From: Turnera subulata
Taxonomy: Eukaryota; Streptophyta; Magnoliopsida; Malpighiales; Passifloraceae
Direction: 5' to 3'
Length of the DNA stretch: 64,000 nt
Assembly: GCA_028386065.3 (NCBI GenBank)
Contig: JAKUCV010001122.1
Location: 1-64,000, forward strand
In this document: piece after piece, positions 34,167 through 42,839 of the stretch
Numbering within the stretch: position 1 is the first letter of the stretch
Layout of the letters: every line of letters starts with the position of its first letter
The notes under the pieces: generated by a model
Told to the model about the DNA's origin: nothing
Database searches by the model: none
The model's input: only the letters and a program-made list of their open reading frames with translations
Program-made: the position numbers and the translations under genes

Positions 34167-34758
34167 CGGGAATCATCCCGCGCTCCACCTTCATCGCCTC
34201 AGTGTTCTCTCATGTTGTCCCTAGAATGTCTATTCCTCAAGCTCCTTTACCAATAGGGCATCTGCCCCTAGCAACTACCATCGACTTCTATCCTATCTGG
34301 GGGCATCTGCCCCTAGTAATCCTCACTAGCTACCTCTATTTTAAAGGTGTTTACCCCTCAACTTCTTCATTCGCTTCATCTTAGGGCATTCTCCCCCTTT
34401 GATCTTGGGGTATCTACCCATCGTCAAATCTACTTTCTCGCCTAGGGGGACTTGCCCCTAGCAAACTCTCGTCAGCTTTCGTCAACCCTACTCTCAACTT
34501 AGGGGCACCTGCCCCCGATCTTGGAGGCACCTGCCCCTAGCCTCGACTAACCTCTATCATAGCTCAAGGTAACCTTTTTACAGCAGCACACATGCATCAT
34601 TCGTCAAATCAAGCAAATAATCACACGAGACTCTCAAGTCGGATGTTGCGGCTTTAATTATCTTCGGAAAATATCCTAAATGTGCAAGATACACTTGTTA
34701 TCGGGATTCAAACATATGCATACTGGGATTCTGTTTCGCAAAAAGGTCGTCTCCGGGC
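34167..34758. other. 3' untranslated region of copy 3 with GGGGCA..TGCCCC words
   Basis: Non-coding, with repeated near-palindromes of the 'agggcatctgcccct' type at about 34255-34540, comparable to the array at 2264-2609. No gene seen. Confidence 0.55.
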
Positions 34759-34794
34759 GTGGGGAACAAGAAAACAGGCAGCGGGCCAAAGAAC

Positions 34795-34920
34795 AAAGGT
34801 GGCGGTCATGCCATGAAGCCCGCCAGTTGCTGGCGGTCATGTGAGGATGACCGCCAAGTTGGGCGGTCTTCCCGACATGACCGCCCGCGCCCCCCGATTG
34901 TTATAAACCTCTTTTTTCTT
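34795..34920 (+). promoter_or_regulatory. Promoter region of the antisense PMD gene, copy 3
   Basis: Six GGCGGTC/GACCGCC words (34800-34890) are followed by TATAAA (34902-34907) and a CT-rich, TC-repeat leader. The leader runs without ATG to the proposed start at 35076. The same order of palindrome cluster then TATA box occurs in the U3 of the Tat-like LTRs. No experimental start site is known. Confidence 0.55.
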
Positions 34921-35075
34921 TCTCTCACTTCTCATTTCACTCAAAACACCCAAGACAGACTGAAAACTCTCAACTCTCCCTCCTTCATACCTCTAGAACA
35001 CCCCCCCCAAACCTTCTTCATTCTTCTTTTCAACTCCCACACCCCTTAAACATCTCTAATCGTCAAGAGGATACC

Positions 35076-37571
35076 ATGAAGAACTATCACCCAAAATCCA
35101 ATCCGGAAGAGAATCGGAGTTTATTATTGGAATCCCCTGGCAGGCACATATCCTCCCATCTCGACACAATCCCACTAAGTGATTTTTACCCATCAAAACT
35201 CATCAAATCTTCATCTTGCTAGAATTTCGAGTTCATACCCAATGTTCTTTTTGAATTCGGTTTTATGCGGTGCATGTTGTGTTTGATTGTTTAGAAATAC
35301 TCCTAATATGCCTACAATGCTTTCTCTCTTGCCTAATTTAAGGATTAAATGCAAGAAGTCTTGAATTGAAGTTCTACCAAATTAGGGGTTTAGGGTTCTT
35401 GGCGAATTTGGATGATTCTGGAGGATTCGATTGTTGTTAGGCTATTGCAAATGCAGATTCTTGATGTTGGGTATATGGGTGTTGATGGGCTTGTCCCAAT
35501 TTTGGTCACTTTCAAACTTTGTCGGGATGGATTTTGTGACTTTCTCGCATTTTGATCCGTAAATAAAATCGTGCTAAGATGCTAAAAATGATGATGCTAA
35601 TGTGCAATCCTATTCTCATGATGCATGTCTTGACATATGTGGTCTCCATTTGTTCTTGCCGAGCTTGAGAGAGCACGGGTATTGACTCTTCATGGGGGTA
35701 TCAACACAGGTTATAGAAGATCGTCAACGGAGTCATGCCGGGGTTGTCGCTCGCCTTCGAATCCGGGAGCATGTTGAGAGGAACAGGCCCGTCCAGCAGA
35801 TCATTGAGAGAGTCGGGTTATGGGACTTCTTCCGCACCTTTCGGGGGGATAAGGTCGACTTGCAGGCAGTATCGGCTCTGGGCGAGAGATGGTGGGACAC
35901 CACTAACACTTTCCACTTAGCATGCGGGGAATTAACGATGCTCCCTTCGGATTTTGCTCATATCACCGGGTTGGTGTTTGATGGGGCCCCGGTCACTTTT
36001 GACCAACAATTGGGTATCGACCGCTTCCAGGAGTTAGTAGGCCTTGTGCCTACGTGGGCCCGCCACGGTGAGGTGTCTCCCAAGTGGTTGCAGGATTCCT
36101 TGTTGGCTCCTGACTATGCAGGGACGGCGGAACAACGGGCTCGAGGTCTGATTCTGGTGAGCTTGTGTAGGACTATTTTTGCCACAGGCAGTGACCGGGT
36201 CCGGTGTGATCTGCTGGCATCGCTTGTCGACTTGAGTAGGCCATGGATCGATTGGGCTTCGGCAGGCTTTGCAAATGCCTATCGAGAGATGACTAACTTC
36301 TCCAGGGGCACAGCCAAGTACTTTTATGGCTCGGCTTGGATTTGGGAGGTATATCTCTTTTTCTTCACCACAACACTGTATTTTAACTTGCTTCCATTTC
36401 TAACCGAGTAGCTCTTGTAGGTATGGGGCCAGGAGTATTTAGGCTTGTCCGCCCCGAGATTGACATCTACCGAAGAGGTTTGGCCGGTCTCTCTCCGCTG
36501 GGGCTCCTCAAGTCGTGGGCCTCGGACTCATGCTCACAACCGGGAATGGGCTCGTCGCTACATCGACCAAGTGGCTGCGTCGGATAAGGTACATCCTCTC
36601 ACTTCTCGTTTCTTAGTCTTTCAAATGTGTATATTCAGCCCTTCCCTCAACATCTACATGTGGACAGGTTTGCCTCAATCCCTTTGAAGCGCATCACGAC
36701 AGGTTGACAGAGGGCAATGAGCATGTTCGTGATATGGACTTTACCCGATGCGTGATTGGGTACCCAGGCACAAGAGTATGGTTCCTCGGGGACCGAGTCT
36801 GTGTGCAGACCGCAGGGGTGAGATCGATACCGGGAGACCCACCTCTTTCCATGAGAGATGTTTCAGAGAGAGAGGAGATCCCTGATGATGATGATCTCGG
36901 CGAGCACATCGACAATCTGGGGGTGATGGGTGACTATTTGGCCTTTGTTAGGACCCACCTGATGGCTCCTTTGACTACTCCAGGGGCAGAAGGATCGGTT
37001 GCAAGTGCTGGCCCTTCTCAGCACAGCTCCGCTTCTAGGAGAAGGAAAACTACTGGGGCATCTTCATCCACATCTCAGCCTGCTCTTCCTGCATGTGAGG
37101 CTGATTTTGAGTCTTTCGACGATGCTTACAAGCGTTGTCGGGTTCCATTTTCCGAGGATCTCCCTCCCGAATTTCCTCCATTCCCGGCCGGCATCACTTC
37201 GGTATTCTTCATATCCTATTCATATATCACTGCTTCATATGCTTCTTCTTTCATAACCCAATCAACCCTTTTGATGACAGCTTCCGGCAGCTGAGGCTTC
37301 TCGTCTTTGGACCCTGCTAGGCCGGGCAAAGGCAACTTTGACGGCCCAAGCTATTCGGATACGGGAGCTGACTTCTTGTGTGAGAGAAGGTGGGTATGCT
37401 CGTCCAGTGCCCTTACCCCGAGATCCGAGGCCCCAAGGTTTTACTGTTCCTCCTTCCGTCCCCCATTCGGTTCCACCTACTTCCGATCATGCTTCGGGCG
37501 ATTCCGAAGATACCATCCAAGAGCGCCCCCGACCAGTTCGTCAATCCCGTGGCAAGAAGAGGCGGTCTTGA
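35076..37571 (+). CDS. Antisense spliced plant-mobile-domain (PMD) protein, apparently intact
   Basis: Spliced gene, antisense to its element. Exon 1 starts at ATG 35076 (MKNYHPKSNPEENR, conserved in copy 2) and its donor is uncertain. Exon 2 is 35710-36348, exon 3 36421-36588, exon 4 36668-37201, exon 5 37281-37571. Introns of 72, 79 and 79 bp are GT-AG and all phase 0, and exons 2-5 give about 543 residues without a stop. Exon 2 holds the PMD core: 'IIERVGLWDFF', 'WWDTTNTFHLACGELTM', 'FDQQLGIDRFQELVGLVP', 'GSDRVRCDLLA'. The C-terminus is Pro/Ser-rich and ends basic (RQSRGKKRRS), possibly a nuclear signal. PMD proteins resemble domains in some plant transposons and host genes involved in silencing and development. 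The biochemical role is unknown. Confidence 0.8.
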
Positions 37572-38755
37572 TTTATGTATGTGATGCATGTATGACCTAG
37601 ACACTAGATGTATGTACTTTTTGTTGGTTTGTTTCCTATTTCTTAATGTGTGTATGCTTTCTCCTTACTCCCTCATGAAATGCAACCATGTATGCAATCT
37701 CTAAAAACGTCCGAGTCACGTAGTGTGGATATGAGGTAAAAAGGGTTTAATATGCTTTTGAAAAACTACTAGTCTTCCTCATCTCATAGTTTCAAGGAAC
37801 CGAACCTCGATAGCCATTAGAGTCAATGAGCACGTTTTCCAAATTCCTTCAAACTTCATTCGGCCCTAACTTTTGCCTAGGCCGCCCTTTCGGGTTTTCA
37901 ACCTAGCGGGCTTGTCCTAACTTTTGCCTAGGCCGCCCTTACGGGTTTTCAACCTAGCGGACTAGTTCCCCCCCTCTCTTTTGTTTTCCATTTTTCTCTT
38001 GCTAGAGGCATGTGATCGCATGTTGAGATGGGCAATGAAGAATTTAGACTCTTGGTGTATCCGAAAGGCGACTCAATCTTGATCTTCGGGATGATGGGCA
38101 CGCGACTTGGGAGTGATCCTCCAAATGCTCAAACTGACCTTAATGAATTGGACTCAACATTAAACCTTACTATCCTTGTTGACTTACCTTGGGAACCAAA
38201 ATTATTTAGACCGAACTCATCTTTGAGCTACCTACGTACCAATAAAGACTATATCCAGTTCCTCCAAATCTTAGAGGATAAAATGGCACATTGGTCATGA
38301 AGCCAAAAATTTTTTTTTTTTTTTTGAGAAGACTTCATGAGCCAGGCACTTACAATATAAAGGGAAATGGGGAATAAACTTAAATTTATTGGATCAGGTC
38401 TTCGTAGCTCATTTTATGATTCTCAAGTCAAGCCAACAAGCATTCATAAGGTTTAGGCTTCCAAATTCATAAATGGTAAATAAGAAACATTCTTTTCATA
38501 ATGGAAAGGACATTTGACACATGACATCAATTTTTGAGGTGAGGCTAACAAGGACACGCCTCAATCCTCTTTATTCTAAAACATAAAGGACAAACTAAAC
38601 TCCCAACATGACAAAGCCCTCTCCCATTCCCCAGGTTGTTTCAAGCATTCTTCTCCATGGTCCACTCCACCTTATCCGGATACACCAGTTTCCTTCGTGG
38701 CACTATAGTGACGGTTTCCTTTGGGTCATCTTGTAGGACCCTAAGGAAACCGTCA
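37572..38755. other. Convergent non-coding zone of copy 3
   Basis: Separates the convergent 3' ends of the PMD gene and ORF1. It contains the doubled 51-bp repeat (37868-37962), a T-tract at 38310-38325, and the word 'acctacgtacc' matching copies 1 and 2. The plus-strand frame at 38028-38300 is not conserved in the other copies. Confidence 0.6.
37868..37962. repeat. Doubled 51-bp repeat, copy 3 (reversed)
   Basis: Two units beginning 'CTTTTGCCTAGGCCGCCCTT' and containing 'GGGTTTTCAACCTAGCGG' lie 51 bp apart. They are the reverse of the pairs in copies 1 and 2. Confidence 0.8.
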
Positions 38756-38852
38756 CTATAGTGCCACGAAGGAAACTGGTGTATCCGGATACACCAGTTT
38801 CCTTCGTGGCACTATAGTGACGGTTTCCTTTGGGTCATCTTGTAGGACCCTA
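38674..38852. repeat. Fold-back duplication: direct, inverted, direct copies
   Basis: A segment beginning ATCCGGATACACCAG occurs at 38674 and again at 38783 (period 109 bp). Between them, 38742-38788 is its inverted copy. The arrangement is direct, inverted, direct, with the spacer 'gggtcatcttgtaggaccct' duplicated. It falls inside ORF1 of copy 3 and is absent from copies 1 and 2. Confidence 0.92.
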
Positions 38853-39319
38853 ACCACCAACCTTTCATCATCGGCCTCTTGTCCATCTTCCATCATTGCA
38901 CAATCTTGAGACACCGAGTGTTCATCGAATTCTGATGTTTTATCCCATGCACCCCAACCACCCACCCCGAGTTGGTCGATAAGGTCCTCAATCTCCTCCT
39001 TGGCACATAAATTTTCTCGAGCTAATGCCGCATTATGAAGTTCAAGTCCTCTCATGATGTCCTCAACCAATGCATATTGACCCATAGCATCTCGGAATTG
39101 CTTCATGGCTACTTGAGCTAACGGCTGTCCCAACAAAACACCTCGAAGGATCGTCTCCTCCAGTTTATTCATCAAGGATCGAAACGTGAGACTTACCAAC
39201 TTCTCTTGTTCCATGCTCCTCTCTTCGTACATTGGGGAAGTCTCTCTTGTCGGTTCATACTCGGGATCCGCCCCCATGCCCCTAGTGTTTCTTGTTTGGT
39301 CCCCGTGCTCATTACTCAT
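38756..39319 (-). CDS. Sense ORF1 of copy 3 (MSNEH family), C-terminus altered
   Basis: Sense ORF of the element, starting MSNEHGDQ at 39317-39319 and 187 codons long. It shares with copies 1 and 2 'ILRGVLLGQPLAQVAMKQF', a long charged helical segment ('VEDIMRGLELHNAALAREN...') and 'DDPKETVTIVPRRKLVYPD'. The last eight residues (TPVSFVAL) come from a fold-back duplication at 38674-38852. The original acidic/Lys tail seen in copy 1 lies beyond it, near 38650. No known domain is recognised. A short coiled-coil RNA- or protein-binding factor is possible, but no function is assigned. Confidence 0.65.
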   Translation of the reverse strand: MSNEHGDQTRNTRGMGADPEYEPTRETSPMYEERSMEQEKLVSLTFRSLMNKLEETILRGVLLGQPLAQVAMKQFRDAMGQYALVEDIMRGLELHNAALARENLCAKEEIEDLIDQLGVGGWGAWDKTSEFDEHSVSQDCAMMEDGQEADDERLVVRVLQDDPKETVTIVPRRKLVYPDTPVSFVAL

Positions 39320-40072
39320 GGTTCCTTCTTACTTTTGAGGGTAAACAAATAGGTTTCAATGATGGTTTCAAGGAAAAAGAAGGGGGACAACAAGTGGTTT
39401 GAGTAAGGCAAAGATGGATCATGGGAGTGACTCTTGACTCGGCATGTTTCATTCTAAGACTATGCAAGATGTTATGTGTAATGCATGATGATGTTATTCT
39501 TCCCAAATTCTTGAAGCAATCGGGTATTAATCCAAGGTTCCACAAGACGAAGGTCCTCATGATGCTTTGATCGGCGAGATCACTCCTTAGATGGTCAAGA
39601 CGCTTCTTTTTTTTTTTTTTACTTCCACTCCTTCCCCCTTTTATTCCCGATGTATGCATATAGTTGAATTCCCAAAACAACAAGACTTGGCACATATGTA
39701 CATAACACAACATCCATCACAGAAATGCACTTAACACTTATTGATTCATCATGCATGGGATGCTCAGGGTATGCAGCTGGTTGGGGGCTAAAAGACTGCC
39801 GCTAAGGAATAGTTTGACCTACTCACATGTGATAAAAGATATCGCGTGAGGTCCAAGGCCTGTTAATCCCTATCATCGCATGAGCAGCGAGAAACCGGTT
39901 CACATCAAGCCACTCTCGCTTTAAGAAAGCATTGTAGCAGACTTGGATTCCCTGGCCCTCTTATGGTAGAGGCTTCACAACATTTTTCATGAATGCAAGG
40001 CACTTATGATGACACAAAAAAAGGCATACAAAAATTCAATAATTGCACAAGATTTCTTGAACCCTCAAAAGT
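39320..40072 (-). other. 5' leader of copy 3
   Basis: Leader between primer site and ORF1, read leftward. It matches 6714-7057 plus 12850-13251 of copy 1 and 58839-59160 of copy 4. There is a T-tract at 39607-39620. No conserved coding sequence. Confidence 0.65.
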
Positions 40073-40089
40073 CCCCAGCGGAGTCGCCA
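40073..40089 (-). other. Primer-binding site of copy 3, tRNA-Arg-like
   Basis: Minus-strand TGGCGACTCCGCTGGGG begins two bases from the end of the right LTR. This fixes the element's sense strand as minus and hence the PMD gene as antisense. Confidence 0.88.
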
Positions 40090-40091
40090 CC

Positions 40092-41635
40092 TGTGAATAC
40101 CCGACCCAAAATCACTTGGGCCTATTCACCTTTTCCTTACACCTTCTTCATAACTGTCATCCATTATCTTTGGAGACGGCACCCAAGTTTTATTAAGGGA
40201 CTAAAACTTGGGAAAAACCCTTCATGTGACTCCATTTAGGCAACCGGTTTAGCGAACCAAAGACAATGGACCCGGGGATTCGTCATGGATGGGAAGGTGT
40301 TAGGCACCCATCCATGTTGGGGCGAAATCTTGTGCAATTAAAGGTTTTTGTATGCCTTGTGCAAGTGGGTGAGTGTGTTCACCAAAACCAATCAAGAACT
40401 GAAAATAAAAAAGAAGGGGATGAGAAGAAGATTGGGCTTGAGTTTCCACCACTAGAAACCACATACGTACCCCGGCGACCGGGTTCAAAGCCCACGTAGT
40501 TCTTACATCAGAAACACAACAATCACATCATCATCAGCATCAGCAACACAACAGAAAGAAAAGGATCAGAATTACCTCTTGCAGCCCTCCTCTAGCTCCT
40601 TGATTCGGGTTTTGCCTTACGCCTAGCTTCTTTCCGCACCTCAACTCTATCTTGGATCTCTTTTTGGTTCTTCACTTGCTGCCTTGATTATATGATGCTA
40701 CCCACGAGATTTCTCCAAAGCTTTGCCTATAGAACTAGTTCTGGGCTTGGAGAGGTAGAGTTTCTCCAAGCTTGAAAGCTTTTAGGAAGAGTATGTGTGT
40801 AATAATGCGTGTCCTTTGATATGAAGGGGGAGGGTCCTATTTTTAGTGTTCTGGGCTGCCTAGGGTCGTGGACCATCTTAATGATCAGAATAATGGCCGA
40901 AAATCTGGACTAAAAATGCGTAGAATCGAATCTCGGTCGAAAATCGGGGAGAAAACGCATTCCAGTGCACCCATGACCGCCATGGCCGGCGGTCATCATG
41001 AGATGACAGCCATGTCATGTTCCAGTGCACCCATGACCGCCATGGCCGGCGGTCATCATGAGATGACAGCCATGTCATGGCGGTCATCCACACATGACCG
41101 CCTAATCCCGGCGGTCATCTCGAGATGACCGCCCGCGCCTACGCGTTTTCACCGCAGTTTCCATTTTTGCTCCGGATTCTCCCCTAATTCTTCCCTGATT
41201 GATCTTACCGCATAATCAACCCCTGGATTGCCAGAATATTCTCTTTTCTTGATTACTACTCCCCCCAAACATCTCCCAATCAATTAATCACACACCCTCT
41301 TCCTATTTTAACCCTAAATCATACCAAAAACACTCTTGCCATTTAAGGAATGATTTAACTCTGATCTCTCACGATAATCAGAGTTAAATTTGCCTGCAAG
41401 CAAGGTGTTAGTGGGCTTGTACAACTCTGGAGAACATCTATATTCTACTAAATTGGGCTCTTATATCTGTCTCCAACCCAAATTGGATTTCAATACATAA
41501 ATAAGGTCCAAGCTCATAGAATGTAATACATTCTAGCAATCCGGTCCCTAATATGACTTAAATCACTTCTTCGTACATGAGGGACCTAATTACTAAAACG
41601 TATAAATTTTCATGGGTCAAATTCGGGTGTTCACA
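40092..41635 (-). repeat. 5' LTR of copy 3 (1544 bp)
   Basis: Partner of 31841-33325 with two notable differences. A 60-bp tandem duplication (units at 40961 and 41021) doubles one GACCGCC module, and the TATA box has changed (sense TAAAAATA in place of TATAAATA, at about 40837-40846). The U3 hairpin lies at 41356-41386. Confidence 0.92.
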
Positions 41636-42839
41636 CTTGGTTACATTTGTGAAGCTTGACCCACCGACATTCTCCGGAGTTGAGGATGAAGACCCACAAC
41701 GATTCCTTTATGAAATATGGAAGTGTTGCGAAGCAATGGAATGCACTGATTCTAGGGCAGTGGGGCTGGCTGCATTTCGGTTGAAGGGGGAAGCTAGTAA
41801 CTGGTATGATTCTAAGAAGAGGGAAAAGGCAGTTGGTACTCCAGCTTGGACTTGGTCTGAATTCAGTAACATGTTCCTTGAACGGTTTCTATCAGAGAGT
41901 GTTAGGGATGCAAGGACATATGAGTTTGAGTCCTTGAAGCAAGGGGACATGACAGTGGGTGAATATGATTCTAAATTCACAAGGTTGTCCAAGTATGCCA
42001 TGTATTTGGTCCCAAATGAGCAGGAAAAGATTAACAGATTTATCCAGGGGCTGAGAACCCCTTTATACAATTCCCTTGTTGCTCATAACTTTGATTCGTA
42101 TGCTGCTGCGGTAGACAAGGCGAGGTCATTAGAGACGAGAGCTCGGAAAACTAAGGAAGAATATGCGGCTGCTAAGCGGGCAAAGCAGGAAGGCTCATCG
42201 AGCCAACAGAGTTCCCTTGCTGGTGTTGGGCAGACACGGGGACGATGGAGAATGAGTCTGTGGGGTAGTTTACCAAGAGCACAGTTTAGGGGAAACACTA
42301 GTTATAGTGCCCCTAGTGCTGGTGCTAGCGTAGCAATGAGACCTAAAGTGAATCAGTTTAGTGGTGCCCAAAGTGCTCAAACCGGATCCTATGATATATG
42401 CTACTTTTGTAGTCAGCAAGGGCACATGTCTCGGGAATTTCCTGCTGGTCAGAGAGTATGTTTTATGTGTGGGCAGCCGGGGCATATTGCTCGATATTGT
42501 ATTGGAGGGCAGCAGCCTATGACGTCATCTAGCGTAGCCTCTCCACCCTTTAGGCCTCAACGAGTTGTGAGCCAAACATCATTCCGAGGCAGGGGGAATT
42601 CGGGGCGTGGTTCACTGACTAAAGGTGCCAGCAGCATTCAGCCGAGCCAAGGGCAAGCTCGAGTATTCTATCTGACCCAAGAAGATGCCAAAGCTTCGAA
42701 TACAGTTGTGACAGGCATATTAAAAGTTTCTTCATGCCCTGCACTATGTTTAATTGATACAGGGTGCACACACTCCTTTGTTAATTCACATTTTGCTAAG
42801 TATTTTGTGGAAGTGCCTTCTAAGTTGAGTAGCCGCTAG

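Larger units (their letters stand above)
31841..41635 (-). mobile_element. Complete Tat-like non-autonomous element, copy 3
   Basis: LTRs 31841-33325 and 40092-41635 are flanked by the duplication CTTGG (31836-31840, 41636-41640). The tRNA-Arg-like primer site reads leftward from 40089, so the element's sense strand is minus and the right LTR is its 5' LTR. Interior from 5' to 3': leader, sense ORF1 (39319 to 38756), convergent zone, antisense PMD gene (35076-37571 on the plus strand), tandem-repeat region, purine tract, 3' LTR. Interior length is 6766 bp and no gag or pol is recognisable. Confidence 0.92.
31411..42839 (+). pseudogene. gag: Tekay gag and protease start, split by a 9.8-kb insertion
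   Basis: The gag frame is open from 31411 (likely ATG 31558) to 31840, is interrupted by copy 3 with CTTGG duplicated, and resumes in frame at 41641. It encodes a Retrotrans_gag domain ('FRLKGEASNWYDS', 'YEFESLKQGDMTVGEYDSKF', 'RFIQGL'), then two zinc knuckles (42397-42500). The first has lost its last cysteine (CYFCSQQGHMSREF) and the second is complete (CFMCGQPGHIARYC). The protease motif 'LIDTGCTHSF' follows (42757-42786). The frame ends at TAG 42837 because of a one-base frameshift near 42831. Gag would form the particle, but the insertion abolishes it. Confidence 0.9.

Noticed and set aside
38028..38300. Plus-strand 90-codon frame in copy 3
   Set aside because: Not maintained at the homologous positions of copies 1 and 2, and lies in the convergent non-coding zone.
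40878..41093. Minus-strand repetitive frame with 'TAMTWLSSHDDRRPW' units
   Set aside because: Created by the 60-bp duplication of the GACCGCC module in the LTR.
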